Source: Spirochaetota bacterium (lineage in GTDB: Bacteria; Spirochaetota; UBA4802; UBA5368). From it: a stretch of 64,000 nt of DNA. The notes under the pieces are model-generated. The model worked only from the letters and a program-made list of their open reading frames with translations, had not been told where the DNA came from and did not search any database. The DNA is taken from positions 1-64,000 of the forward strand of contig SCSX01000015.1 of assembly GCA_004297825.1 (NCBI GenBank), read 5' to 3'. Positions 1-8,916 of the stretch are shown in pieces. The position numbers and the translations under genes were made by a program. Position 1 is the first letter of the stretch. Each line of letters begins with the position of its first letter.

Positions 1-76
1 CGAGCTTGAGTCGATACGATATACGATAGAGCAGTTGGCAGCAGAAAGACGAGCGCTTAAAAACGCCTCGACCTGA
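1..76 (+). CDS. C-terminal end of an upstream gene (partial)
   Basis: One frame is open from the window edge and ends in TGA at 74-76, giving a charged, helix-like tail that finishes ...RRALKNAST. The stop lies 15 bases before the alpha-galactosidase start, so the two genes are probably co-transcribed. The visible part (24 residues) is too short to identify a family. The alternative is chance openness over a short stretch, but the spacing to the next ribosome binding site favours a real gene end. Confidence 0.5.
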   Translation, partial: ELESIRYTIEQLAAERRALKNAST

Positions 77-91
77 CCCGGAGGGCCTCCC

Positions 92-2014
92 ATGCAAAGC
101 GTCCTTTTCTCCAGGATTTTCGATGAAGCCGTCGTCACCGTGCACTACAAGAGCGGCATCTGGACCACGTCCGAGGTGCTGCAGCGGCATGGCAGCTCCC
201 ACAGGGGACGCTATTTCACCGTGGAGATCGAGAGGCGCAAGCAGGAGTATCACCCGGTGCTTGCGTGGACCGCGAACGCGCCGCGCTACCTGTACAAGAT
301 GGAGATCGCCTTTTTCGGAGAGATTGCCGGGTCATGGAGCTTTTTTAAGAACGGCTACCAGTCCTGGACGGTCACGCGCAGTTACCGTCCCGACGAAACG
401 CCCCTCAAGCCCAGGCGCCCGTGGTACCTTCCCATGGTCAATCCCGTCGCGAAAATGCAGGACAACATGAACAACCTGCCGTCGGGCCGCCACGGAGAAA
501 TCAGCTCCGAATCGTTGGTGGTGCTCAAGAACATGGAGAACGGCAAATGCGACTTTGCAGGCGTCGCCGGCGACTTCAGGGATTTCGTATATTTCCGCGC
601 GAACCTTGAATCCGGGGGAATAACGCATTTCGCGATTACGTACGATCTCGACAATTTCGAGCTTCCCATGGGCGCGGGCAAGCGCGCGCTCGAGCCGCTC
701 CATACCGCGTTCGGCGACGAGGAAGTCGTCCTCGAGGATTACTGCGAGGATATCCGCAAACGAAAAAATCCGCCCATCCCGAAAGACGTACCCGTGGGCT
801 GGTGCTCGTGGTATTACTACTTCACGGAAATCAAGTACGCCGACATGCTGGCCAACCTGGAGGTGTGCAAAAAGAAGAAGCTCGCGCTCGACTACTTCCA
901 GGTGGACGACGGCTGGCAGTTGAACGTGGGTGACTGGCTGGAGATGAGGCCCGAATTCAAGGACAGGATGAAGCATCTCGCCGACGAAATTCACAAGGCC
1001 GGATACAAGGCGGGGCTATGGCTTGCCCCCTTTGTGGCCACGATAAAATCGAATATTTTCAAGCGCCACCCGGACTGGTTTATCGTCGACCGAAAATCCC
1101 TGATATCGCTCGGGAAGAGTTACGCCGGATACAATCCCAACTGGGCGGGATCGATATTCCTGGGACTGGACCTCACCAACCCGGAGGCGATGGCGTACGT
1201 GCGGCGGGTCATCCATACCGTGGTGCACGAATGGGGTTACGACGTGATCAAGCTCGACTTCCTGTACGGGGCCGCGCTTACCGGTCACTGCCGCAACAAC
1301 CGCCTCACACGCGCGGAGCGCCTGCTGGAGGGACTGCACGCGATACGCGAGGAGGCGGGGGCGCATACCTTCATCCTGGGCTGCGGTATTCCCATGATGC
1401 AGGGGATCGGAATCGTCAATGGGAACAGGATTGGTGAGGACGTCGCCCCCAACTGGATCGACCCGGACGACATCAGATGGGGCGGGGAATCGCACGTGGG
1501 CACCAGGAACGCCCTGCGCAACACCCTCAACCGTGTGTTCATGCACCGTAAATTCTGGCTCAACGATCCCGATTGCCTCATGATCCGGGACACCGATACG
1601 CAGCTTACCGCCGCCGAGCGCTCGATGCTCAGGGATGTCATCTGCGTTTCCAACGGGATGCTCATCGTTTCCGACGACATGGGAAAACTGCCGGACGCGA
1701 AGATCGAGGAGATCAGGGACGCATTCACGCTCTCGCGCGCGCTCGCGAAGGGCAGGGTGTACACACTGGGCGTCATGGATGCTGCGCACCCGTCATGGCT
1801 CCTCAATACCGCGGGAGCCCTACTCGCGATGAATTTCGCGGACGACAGGCGCGCCGTAAGGCTCGACCTGGTCCAGCTCGAACGCATCCTTGCGCGCAGT
1901 AAGAAGAAGCTTCCCGCCAAATTCTCGGACGGGGCGGGAAAGAAGTATACGCCCGCGAAGCTCGAAGCGGGTGTGGAGCTGGAAGCGCACAGCGCGCTCC
2001 TGCTGCGATTCTAG
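92..2014 (+). CDS. GH36-type alpha-galactosidase
   Basis: This 640-residue protein would hydrolyse alpha-galactosides such as melibiose or raffinose-type sugars. It has the GH36/melibiase barrel: the GWCSWYYYF strand near residue 236, DDGWQ shortly after, KLDFLYG with the likely nucleophile Asp389, and RIGEDVAPNW with the likely acid/base Asp450. The N-terminal ~220 residues look like the beta-rich domain of the family. There is no signal peptide, so it is probably cytoplasmic. GGAGGG lies just upstream of the ATG. Its convergent neighbour is a FucI/AraA-like isomerase, consistent with sugar use, but substrate specificity cannot be read from sequence. Confidence 0.88.
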   Translation: MQSVLFSRIFDEAVVTVHYKSGIWTTSEVLQRHGSSHRGRYFTVEIERRKQEYHPVLAWTANAPRYLYKMEIAFFGEIAGSWSFFKNGYQSWTVTRSYRPDETPLKPRRPWYLPMVNPVAKMQDNMNNLPSGRHGEISSESLVVLKNMENGKCDFAGVAGDFRDFVYFRANLESGGITHFAITYDLDNFELPMGAGKRALEPLHTAFGDEEVVLEDYCEDIRKRKNPPIPKDVPVGWCSWYYYFTEIKYADMLANLEVCKKKKLALDYFQVDDGWQLNVGDWLEMRPEFKDRMKHLADEIHKAGYKAGLWLAPFVATIKSNIFKRHPDWFIVDRKSLISLGKSYAGYNPNWAGSIFLGLDLTNPEAMAYVRRVIHTVVHEWGYDVIKLDFLYGAALTGHCRNNRLTRAERLLEGLHAIREEAGAHTFILGCGIPMMQGIGIVNGNRIGEDVAPNWIDPDDIRWGGESHVGTRNALRNTLNRVFMHRKFWLNDPDCLMIRDTDTQLTAAERSMLRDVICVSNGMLIVSDDMGKLPDAKIEEIRDAFTLSRALAKGRVYTLGVMDAAHPSWLLNTAGALLAMNFADDRRAVRLDLVQLERILARSKKKLPAKFSDGAGKKYTPAKLEAGVELEAHSALLLRF

Positions 2015-2038
2015 ACGGCTGCCGGGACGGGGGGTCGA

Positions 2039-3355
2039 TCAGGAAATCACCCTCCATCCCTTGATCCGGGAAACGATCTCGAACGGCCGGATGAACTCGC
2101 CGTACACCACCGATGCGTGATGCGCAATCCCGTTGTAGATCACCTTACCGAGCACGTCGCACACCGGCTCGTCGAACACCGCCTTGAGATAGGTCCCTTT
2201 GAGCTCCTTCTTCATGGGGACCGCCTTCGCACGCATGAGCAGGGTCCGATACTCCCGGTCCGCGGAATCCAGGCGCAGGATGCTGAGATCGCCGCTTTTT
2301 AAGACGAAGTCCGCGGTGACTCCCTTGCCGGTGGCGAAATAGGGATCAAGGGAACGCACGCATTCGCTGTCCCACAGGCCGCAGGGCGCCACGCCGCAAT
2401 GCCAGAACAGCGCGAAGTTCTCCTCGAAATTAACCTGCGAGAAATCGAACAGGAAGGGTGTGCCGGCGCCCGCGGCCCGCTGCGCAAGCATCGACAGCGC
2501 GCCGTCGATATCGCCCTCGCAGGCCAGGATCCTGTGCTCCCCTTGAAGAAGCGACATGGCGGCGCAGGGCGCTATGCCGAAATCCGCGGCGAACTCCGGC
2601 CAGCAGCGCAGGGCGAGCGCGTCAAGGCCGTGACGGTCCTGGAAGCCCGCGAGCTTGACCGAGAGCCGGGCGACCAGGTCTGCCTGCGATTCAGTAATCG
2701 CCGAAAGGTCGAAGACGTCTGCAAGCGATTTTCTTCGTGCGGCGACGTCGCTATCCGCCGCCGGAAAATCGAAAATCTCCCTCAGCTCGAAATGGTCTAT
2801 GATCACGCCCATCTGGCGATGCGCCAGAGGCTCGTCCACGCTCATATTGAAGAATCCGTGAGCGTGGGATCCGGCGATCCCCACGCGCGCGCGTTTGAGC
2901 GCGACGATCACGCGGACGGCGTCTACCCAGTCCGTGTCGATCGCGTCGCCCGTCACCGCGTGGTAATCGCGGATTCCCGCCTTGTAGAGGTTGGACGCAT
3001 CCAGGTTCACCCCGCACACCGAGTTCAGCCGGATCTTGCCCCCGTCGTAGGGGAGCTCGTTCAGGCCCCAGAGGAGGACAGGCACCCTGGTCTCATTTTG
3101 AATTTCGAGCAGAAGATGGCCCAGGTGAAAGGTTCCGCTGATGCACACGAGGGCATCGATCGCGCGCGACGCGAAGATGCGCGCCGCCTTCCGCGCGTCC
3201 TCGACCTCGAAGACCAGCCCGGGAACGATTACCAGGTCGACCTCCGGCAGGCCGGCCAGGTCGCGCCTGATGCGCTCGAATATTTCCGCCGCGGCGTTGA
3301 AATCGAAGGTCTTGCGGGCAAGGCAGACGATGCCAAGGGTAATTTTCTGCTTCAT
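2039..3355 (-). CDS. L-fucose/L-arabinose isomerase-like protein
   Basis: The 438-residue protein resembles the FucI/AraA isomerase superfamily. The N-terminal half has the alternating alpha/beta pattern with a short sugar-contact-like stretch (LLWGLNELPYDGG). The C-terminal half contains ACEGDIDGALSML, close to the conserved ACEGD..GALTM block of that family. Members interconvert aldoses and ketoses, but many bacterial paralogs of this length have unproven substrates. It is convergent with the alpha-galactosidase, with 24 bases between stops. The call is secure to superfamily and open to specificity. Confidence 0.65.
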   Translation of the reverse strand: MKQKITLGIVCLARKTFDFNAAAEIFERIRRDLAGLPEVDLVIVPGLVFEVEDARKAARIFASRAIDALVCISGTFHLGHLLLEIQNETRVPVLLWGLNELPYDGGKIRLNSVCGVNLDASNLYKAGIRDYHAVTGDAIDTDWVDAVRVIVALKRARVGIAGSHAHGFFNMSVDEPLAHRQMGVIIDHFELREIFDFPAADSDVAARRKSLADVFDLSAITESQADLVARLSVKLAGFQDRHGLDALALRCWPEFAADFGIAPCAAMSLLQGEHRILACEGDIDGALSMLAQRAAGAGTPFLFDFSQVNFEENFALFWHCGVAPCGLWDSECVRSLDPYFATGKGVTADFVLKSGDLSILRLDSADREYRTLLMRAKAVPMKKELKGTYLKAVFDEPVCDVLGKVIYNGIAHHASVVYGEFIRPFEIVSRIKGWRVIS

Positions 3356-3411
3356 GGCCGGCTTGTTCTCATGGTTTTAATAGGTCGCATACGTCACCGC
3401 CGGGGGCGCTC

Positions 3412-4431
3412 TCAGTCTTCCAGGCCAAGGCGCCAGAGGGCGGTCCCGGCCAGTCCTTTTTTTTGGGCGAGCACGGCCAGCAGGCGTCGCGTTTCGGCAT
3501 CGGAGAAGTATACCCTGTGCGTCCCGGCGGGACCCTGGTACGAGTACGTGATCGTTCCGGACGAATCCCTCTTCCCTGAGTACCGCGAGGATTCCGCCGC
3601 GGCATCCCGCGCCGCGATCACCTGGGCCCGTCCCCGTGGAGGCCAGGCGTATCCGTACGCGGGGATTCCCAGCCAGGTTCGCGCGGAGGGAAACACGCGC
3701 GCCACGCGATCGATGTTGCGCTCGGCCCACTGGAGCGAGGTGACCGGGCCTGGGGACGTATCGGCCCGATTAAGGTCGTAACACATGAGCACGATCTCGT
3801 CGAGATGCTTTCCTATGAGTGAAAGGTCGTGGAATTTTGCCCATTTCTCGGGGAAATCGACCGGCGGAAAGATCGCCATGCTCAGGCGTACGGCGCCCTC
3901 GGATGATAGCTTTGCGCGGGCGAGGGCCAGGAATTCCGCGAGGCGTTTCGCGTGCTCCGGGGGAATGTACTCGAAATCGAAATGGATGCCCTGGAGGCGG
4001 TGCTTCTCAAGCAGCGCGGCCAGTCGAGCCACGGCATTCTCCCGGGCCGTTTCCGATTTCAACATCGCCGTGCCATCGGCGGCCGACGAAAAGGTGACGA
4101 GGGGGCAGATGCTCTTCGCCCCCGAAATTCTTTTCAGGAGCGCTACATTCGCCTCGCTCGTGACGAGGTCGCCCCTTGCGTTGAGATAGTACCCGGTGAG
4201 GCAGATAACGTCGTAGCGCGATGCCGCAGATTCGAGATAGGCGGCGTCCGCGGACGTGTCGAGCATTCCGCTCATGATATAGGCCCAGGATTTTTGCGCG
4301 CCGGGGTCCGGTTCGCGTCCGCGCGAACAGGTGATAAGGAATCCGGCGATGAGACACGCGAAGACCGGGATCGCGCGCAGCGCGAAGCGCAGTGTACGCC
4401 GGCACATGGAACTCTGCGGCGCGCTCGGCAT
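3412..4431 (-). CDS. GH18-like glycosidase lipoprotein
   Basis: The 339-residue product starts with a basic region, a hydrophobic segment and a probable lipobox ending LITC near residue 35, suggesting a membrane-anchored lipoprotein. The barrel resembles GH18/YaaH-like proteins: RYDVICLTGYYLN, then GIHFDFEY where the Glu matches the GH18 acid/base, then MCYDLN and WLGIPAYGYAW. Such enzymes act on chitin- or peptidoglycan-type glycans. AGGAGGG sits six bases before the ATG and fixes the start. The DxxDxDxE motif is shortened, so substrate and activity remain uncertain. Confidence 0.72.
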   Translation of the reverse strand: MPSAPQSSMCRRTLRFALRAIPVFACLIAGFLITCSRGREPDPGAQKSWAYIMSGMLDTSADAAYLESAASRYDVICLTGYYLNARGDLVTSEANVALLKRISGAKSICPLVTFSSAADGTAMLKSETARENAVARLAALLEKHRLQGIHFDFEYIPPEHAKRLAEFLALARAKLSSEGAVRLSMAIFPPVDFPEKWAKFHDLSLIGKHLDEIVLMCYDLNRADTSPGPVTSLQWAERNIDRVARVFPSARTWLGIPAYGYAWPPRGRAQVIAARDAAAESSRYSGKRDSSGTITYSYQGPAGTHRVYFSDAETRRLLAVLAQKKGLAGTALWRLGLED

Positions 4432-4560
4432 TTCAGCCCTCCTTTCCCGGCTCTATCTCGCGGATTTTATACAGACATATCCCGGGAAACTGCATCCCGT
4501 CCTGCTCGTAACTATTCCCGGTCACTACTGCGAAGTTCATAGTGGAGTTGTTGCAAAACT

Positions 4561-4641
4561 GTCATTTCGACCGCAGGGAGAAATCTTAAGGCGTATGCGG
4601 GGCAAAGATTTCTCACCCGAAAAAGCCGGGTTCGAAATGAC
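4561..4641. repeat. Dispersed palindromic repeat (REP/MITE-like)
   Basis: An imperfect nested palindrome: outer arms GTCATTTCGA (4561-4570) and TCGAAATGAC (4632-4641), inner arms GAGAAATCTT (4578-4587) and AAGATTTCTC (4605-4614). From memory, this GTCATTTCGA...GAGAAATCTT layout resembles a non-coding repeat scattered in many bacterial genomes. It sits in the 256-base gap between the GH18-like and transketolase genes. Only one copy is seen in this window. Confidence 0.7.
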
Positions 4642-4687
4642 AATAAGAGAAAAGCAACAAGTCACACACCCGTTCGCTCTGCGGGAT

Positions 4688-5635
4688 TCACTTCTTCGCG
4701 CGTACGAGGGAGCGTACCGCCTCCACGATATGCTTCACACCGAACCCGTGCTTGTCGAACAGGTAGTTCTCGGTCGCGACCTCGCCGAATTTATCGGGAA
4801 TGCCGAGGCGCCTGACCTTCACGGGGTGATGTTCCGAAAGCGTTTCGCACACGGCGCCGCCCAGGCCCCCGATTATCTCCTGGTTCTCGACGGAGACGAC
4901 GGCGCCCGTTTTCTTGGCGGAGGCGACCAGCCCGTCTACGTCAAAGGGCTTCACGGAAGGGAAGTGCAGTATATCGGCCCCAATCCCTTCTTTTAAGAGC
5001 TCGTCGGCGGCCTTCACGGCGAACTGGGTCATGTAACCGGTCGCGACGATCGTGACGTCGCCCCCCTGGCGCAGCCGCACCGATTTCTGGGGATCGAAAA
5101 CGTACGTCTCGTCAAACAGCGCGGTGACCTTGGAGCGCACGAGCTGCATGTAGGTGGGCTGCACCGCCGCGGCCATGTACTTCATCATCGCGTGCAGCTC
5201 GAACGGGTCACAGGGGCTGTAGACGTGCATGTTGGGCATCGCGCGCATGATCGCGAGGTCCAGGAAATCCATGTGGGTCCCGCCGTTGGGCCCCTGGGTG
5301 ATGCCGGGCGCGGTGCCCACGATCTTGACGTTGTTGTTCGCGTAGGCGACGCTTATCGTTGCCTGGTCGTACACGCGCCGCGAGGCGAAGCAGGAGAACG
5401 TGGCGCAGAAGGGAATCTTCCCCTCGTTCGCGAGACCCGCGGCGATGGAGATCATGTTCGCCTCCGCGACGCCGGCGTTAATAAAATTTTTCGGATGCTT
5501 GTCGCACACCACGGGGTTCGTGCCGCTCGCCTTGGAAAGGTCCGCCTCCAGGCACAGGACGTTCGGGTTCGCCTCTATGAGCTCGTTGAGCGTATGGGCG
5601 TATACCATGCGCATTTCCATGCTTTTATAGTCCAT
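4688..5635 (-). CDS. Transketolase, C-terminal subunit
   Basis: The 315-residue protein carries the pyrimidine-binding and C-terminal domains of transketolase, the half that pairs with the TPP-diphosphate subunit encoded just upstream. Typical segments are NVLCLEADLSKASGT, FINAGVAEANMISIAAGLA and a GATGYMTQ-like VATGYMTQ stretch. It would shuttle two-carbon units in the non-oxidative pentose phosphate pathway. The frame is open to 5680, but ATG 5635 is preferred: it has GAGGAG upstream and lies two bases after the stop of the N-terminal subunit, implying coupled translation. DXS-like enzymes are full length, so a split transketolase is the best call. Confidence 0.88.
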   Translation of the reverse strand: MDYKSMEMRMVYAHTLNELIEANPNVLCLEADLSKASGTNPVVCDKHPKNFINAGVAEANMISIAAGLANEGKIPFCATFSCFASRRVYDQATISVAYANNNVKIVGTAPGITQGPNGGTHMDFLDLAIMRAMPNMHVYSPCDPFELHAMMKYMAAAVQPTYMQLVRSKVTALFDETYVFDPQKSVRLRQGGDVTIVATGYMTQFAVKAADELLKEGIGADILHFPSVKPFDVDGLVASAKKTGAVVSVENQEIIGGLGGAVCETLSEHHPVKVRRLGIPDKFGEVATENYLFDKHGFGVKHIVEAVRSLVRAKK

Positions 5636-5637
5636 CG

Positions 5638-6507
5638 TTATACTCCTCTGCAGTAGGGTAAATCGTAGCGGCAGCCGCATCCTTCAAGGTATTCCTCCCA
5701 TGTCTTACCGTCCGGAATCTTGATGTTGTGGCTTCCCACCTTGCCCTCGACGAGCCTGTTGCCCTTTCCCTTGATCGTGTGCGCGATGATCATGGAGGGC
5801 TTTCCCGTGACCGCGACCGCGCCGTTGATCGTCGTAAAAAGCGCGTCCCAGTCGTGGCCGTCCGTCTCGAAGACCTCCCAGCCGAAGGCCTTCCACTTAT
5901 CGGCGAGGGGCTCCAGGCCCATGACCTGGTGGGTGGTCCCGTCTATCTGGAGCTTGTTGTAATCGCAAATGGCAACCAGGTTATCGAGCTTGTAGTGGGA
6001 CGCGAACATGGCGGCCTCCCATACCTGGCCCTCGTCGCTCTCGCCGTCGCCCACGATGCAGAACACGCGGTGACCCTTGCCGTCGAGCTTCCCCGAAAGG
6101 GCGAGCCCGCATGCGCACGAGAGCCCCTGTCCCAGGGAGCCTGCCGTCATGTCGATGCCGGGGGTCCGTACCTGGTCAACGTGGCTGGGGAGCCTCGTCC
6201 CGTCAAGGTTCAGGGTGGGGAGCCATTCCTTGGGGAAATATCCCTTCTCGGCAAGGGTAACGTAGAGCACGGGGCCCGCATGCCCCTTTGAAAGCACCAG
6301 GCGGTCCCGGTCGGCCCAGCGGGGCTCTTCGGGGCGCACGTTCATGATCCGGTAATACAGGGTAATTAATATTTCCACGAGGCTGAGCGCGCCTCCTATG
6401 TGGCCCGATCCGGCGCCACAGATCATATCGGTGATGACGAACCTGAACTTCTTCGCGAGCTCGTCGTACTCGTCGCGGGCGAAGCCTCCTGGTGCGGTTG
6501 CAGACAT
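5638..6507 (-). CDS. Transketolase, N-terminal subunit
   Basis: This 289-residue subunit binds thiamine diphosphate. The diphosphate/magnesium motif is seen as GDGESDEGQVWEA followed by CDYNKLQIDG, and there is an early SGHIGGALS segment and a SKGHAGP loop containing the conserved histidine. Together with the downstream 315-residue subunit it makes the two-gene form of transketolase common in bacteria and archaea. GGAGG precedes the ATG. The order N-subunit then C-subunit, two bases apart, is the usual one. Confidence 0.92.
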   Translation of the reverse strand: MSATAPGGFARDEYDELAKKFRFVITDMICGAGSGHIGGALSLVEILITLYYRIMNVRPEEPRWADRDRLVLSKGHAGPVLYVTLAEKGYFPKEWLPTLNLDGTRLPSHVDQVRTPGIDMTAGSLGQGLSCACGLALSGKLDGKGHRVFCIVGDGESDEGQVWEAAMFASHYKLDNLVAICDYNKLQIDGTTHQVMGLEPLADKWKAFGWEVFETDGHDWDALFTTINGAVAVTGKPSMIIAHTIKGKGNRLVEGKVGSHNIKIPDGKTWEEYLEGCGCRYDLPYCRGV

Positions 6508-6856
6508 GTGAATCCTCCATGGTGAAAGAATGAGCTTGAATATGAAGATGAGGGCTAGGCTCTCATGGCAAGCGGAATATTGTCACACAGAAAATGGGCA
6601 TCGTGTAAAGCGACTTTTTTCGGGATGCACTGATTTTCGAAGCAGGGATATGTCGTATCTAAGATTCGATGAATTTGAAGTGCAGTGTGCGCGACGAGGA
6701 GGATCCGCCTATCGGGGAGCGTTCGGCGGGCGGCGGACCGGTATGACTTCTGCCGGGGAAGGAGTCATATCGGTCCCGGGGATTATTCAAATACCCATAA
6801 AGGGCCGACCCGGCCGTTCCTATGGCATCTTCGCGGAATAGTACGGTCCCGTAGTA
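6508..6856. other. 349-base intergenic region with a stem-loop
   Basis: It lies upstream of the transketolase pair and downstream of the secreted orphan gene. No convincing gene is seen; short open frames here lack coding character. The one clear structure is an inverted repeat at 6735-6748 and 6763-6776 (14 pairs including one G-U), with a 14-base loop. No U-run follows on the leftward transcript, so it is not a standard terminator. It could stabilise a 3' end. Confidence 0.5.
6735..6776. repeat. Inverted repeat / stem-loop
   Basis: GGACCGGTATGACT at 6735-6748 pairs with AGTCATATCGGTCC at 6763-6776, with one G-U pair in RNA. It lies about 80 bases past the stop of the leftward 6857-8059 gene, where a transcript-end structure is expected, but without a U-tract. 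Confidence 0.6.
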
Positions 6857-8059
6857 TTAAAGAAAACTCGTGCGCAGTGTAACCCCTCCGGAATAGCTGA
6901 ATCCTTCCACATTCACCTTCGCGTATCCTATGGGATGATACCCGCGGCTTCCCTCGACGAAGACGGCGAAATTGGGTGCGAACGCTATCTCGATACCGGC
7001 AAACCCTACAACCCCGTACGTGTTTTTGGAAAATTCGTAACTCTTGACCCCTGGGCCTTTGGGCGGAGTTGCCGTTTCCACGAAATTCTGGTACTGGAAT
7101 GCGGCACCCGCATACCCTTGCCAGAGTATTCCCAGGCGGTAATACCCGCCTATAAACCTGCCGCCCAGGAATCCCCCGGTCGCCACCAGGCTGTAATCCT
7201 CTAGGGCGGGAAACAGTTTATCCTCCAGGACCATCTTTTTATTCGTCAGGTTGGTCCCATTTCCATAGGTCCGGTGTGAAATCCTAAGCATGAGATCAAA
7301 GCCGTTGCCGAGCGGCGAGCGGAAGGTCGCGGGAAACCAGTCGATCACTATCATGTAGGCGTCTTCCGGCGGCATGGATTCGATCGCCATTCCTTTTTCA
7401 AGCGTGGATGAGACGATGGCGGTTCTGCAGTATCCCACCCTCAAAAGGGATGTCCGCGATTCGATGTTCTTCCTGCGTCCCGCGACGACTCCGCTTTTAC
7501 CTTCGCCTGCGCGCCATGCGTATTCGCGCTCCTTTTCTTCCGCCTCGAACCTGGCAATACCGGAGGCATCGCCGGTTATCAGGAAGGACCCCATAAGTTT
7601 GGATACCTCCTCCAGGTAATCCCTTTCCCTGAACTTAACCGTCTTCACTCGCGCAAGCTCTATCCTTCCGGTTGAGCGATCCAGTATTTTCGCGGTGATG
7701 TAGAACAGTCCGTCCACGTTCGAGACGGTTCCATACACGATGTAATCGGTCTTTATGTTCTCCATGAGTTTCTTGATGCAGGCGTCATCGTAGCACGCGT
7801 CCAGGCTCATCTTGAGCTCTTCCTGCGCGATAACCTGTTTTACCTCGTCGTCCGAGGTGATGAAGAACGTTCCCTGTTCAATTATTTTTTCGGAGATGTA
7901 GTCCTTGATGTGGTTCCCAACAGGATCGGTCAGCGGGATACCCTGGACAATGCCGAAGGGCTTGATGTAGATTGCCTTCTTATCGGCGAGCGAGGGGAGG
8001 GTCAGGAGCAACAATAACACCGGAGTCACTATTCCAACAGCCTTAAACCTCGTACCCAT
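6857..8059 (-). CDS. Secreted protein with TolB/CsgG-like N-terminal fold (unknown function)
   Basis: The 400-residue product has a clear signal peptide (a run of leucines, then SLA before DKK). Residues ~30-160 show an alpha/beta domain with CYDDAC followed by KTDYIVYGTVSN and AKILDRSTG, a pattern seen in exported proteins with a TolB-N/CsgG-like fold. The second half has alternating strands and many aromatic and glycine residues and ends in Phe-Leu, suggesting a beta-barrel or beta-sandwich. GGAGG precedes the ATG. It stands alone transcriptionally. No enzymatic motif is seen; an outer-membrane or periplasmic role is inferred. Confidence 0.6.
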   Translation of the reverse strand: MGTRFKAVGIVTPVLLLLLTLPSLADKKAIYIKPFGIVQGIPLTDPVGNHIKDYISEKIIEQGTFFITSDDEVKQVIAQEELKMSLDACYDDACIKKLMENIKTDYIVYGTVSNVDGLFYITAKILDRSTGRIELARVKTVKFRERDYLEEVSKLMGSFLITGDASGIARFEAEEKEREYAWRAGEGKSGVVAGRRKNIESRTSLLRVGYCRTAIVSSTLEKGMAIESMPPEDAYMIVIDWFPATFRSPLGNGFDLMLRISHRTYGNGTNLTNKKMVLEDKLFPALEDYSLVATGGFLGGRFIGGYYRLGILWQGYAGAAFQYQNFVETATPPKGPGVKSYEFSKNTYGVVGFAGIEIAFAPNFAVFVEGSRGYHPIGYAKVNVEGFSYSGGVTLRTSFL

Positions 8060-8370
8060 TTTCGATACCTCCCCGGAAATCGAGCGAAATTACACTAAAC
8101 GCATTTATAGACCCGAGTGGGCCTTTTTTGTGTCCATATGTCAATTGTTAATTAGTAAAAAATTGTTTTTAAGCGTTCGAATTTGACACTCTAGCATGTT
8201 CTTGGGACGTTCGGTTACCGGGTGTCCCAAATTTAATTGGGATAAGTTAGTATCCGAACACGTAAGGAAAGTGGAATAGACGCTAATTTTAGTCTAATGT
8301 GACATAACGTATATTATCGGAAGTTGCTGAAATATGTTTTGCTAAACGGTTGATAAGGAGGTAGGACCAC
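8060..8370. other. 311-base AT-richer intergenic region
   Basis: It separates the leftward secreted gene from the rightward accessory genes and should hold both promoters. No ORF is credible. TTGGGAC (8202-8208), GTCCCAA (8224-8230) and TTGGGA (8237-8242) form mutually exclusive hairpins. A TATATTAT-like stretch near 8310 could be a -10 element for the rightward genes, without a clear -35. Confidence 0.4.
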
Positions 8371-8439
8371 ATGGAAAACAACAGTGAACCACGGTGCCGG
8401 CGTGTTTGGAAGTGGCGCGGTTACGATTTACGCCCATGA
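8371..8439 (+). CDS. 22-residue micro-ORF with a strong ribosome binding site
   Basis: A 22-codon frame starts at ATG 8371 behind AAGGAGG, one of the strongest Shine-Dalgarno matches in the window, and ends at TGA 8437-8439. The product is basic and tryptophan-containing (ends WKWRGYDLRP). It lies 51 bases before the M15 peptidase gene. It could be a leader peptide, a small gene or the remnant of a frameshifted gene. No family is recognised. Confidence 0.4.
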   Translation: MENNSEPRCRRVWKWRGYDLRP

Positions 8440-8490
8440 CGCAATTTATAACGCTATGTTCGACACTCAAATTTCATTCGAGGTAGCGTC

Positions 8491-8916
8491 ATGAAATATA
8501 TACCGAATACCGAAATCGAAATACGCTTCATCGCGGCACTGAAAGCGTTCAAGCTGGAGACCGGTCTTTCCGGCCTTGAGTACGTCATTTCCAGCACGTA
8601 CCGCCCCGGCGAACAGAGCGAACACGGAAAGCCAGGCGGCGCAATGGACGTGTATTTCATGATCCATTCAGAGAGCGGCCGGAAGGAATTCGCCCCCCTG
8701 TCTGTCTATATCGATCTTTTCGCCTTTCTCCTGGATAACTGGGAGGGATACGCGGGCCTCGATGCGTTCAACGATCAAATACACATTCACCTGGACATGA
8801 GGCCGGACAACGTTTTTTTCCTGGAAGATAAAGGCTATGCCTTCGCGGTCGCTAACAACCGCGCGGCCCTGCTCCTGGAAGTCGCGGACTATCAAAAAAA
8901 AAGCGCGGGGGTCTGA
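8491..8916 (+). CDS. M15-family peptidase, endolysin-like
   Basis: The 141-residue protein has the zinc-site pattern of M15 (VanY/endolysin) peptidases: STYRPG then SEHGKPGGAMDV (His45, Asp53) and DQIHIHLD (His98 or His100). Such enzymes cut peptidoglycan cross-links. There is no signal peptide, which fits phage endolysins rather than VanY carboxypeptidases. GAGGT lies upstream of the ATG. Its stop overlaps the start of a 24-residue hydrophobic ORF. In an accessory stretch without other phage genes it may be a domesticated or residual lysis gene. Confidence 0.65.
   Translation: MKYIPNTEIEIRFIAALKAFKLETGLSGLEYVISSTYRPGEQSEHGKPGGAMDVYFMIHSESGRKEFAPLSVYIDLFAFLLDNWEGYAGLDAFNDQIHIHLDMRPDNVFFLEDKGYAFAVANNRAALLLEVADYQKKSAGV

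Noticed and set aside
2399-3781. 460-codon open frame on the + strand
   Set aside because: It spans two real leftward genes and the gap between them, and its translation is low in hydrophobic residues and full of Arg and Gly.
6530-6841. 103-codon frame between the transketolase and secreted genes
   Set aside because: No ribosome binding site, no coding-like composition, and it spans the stem-loop at 6735-6776.
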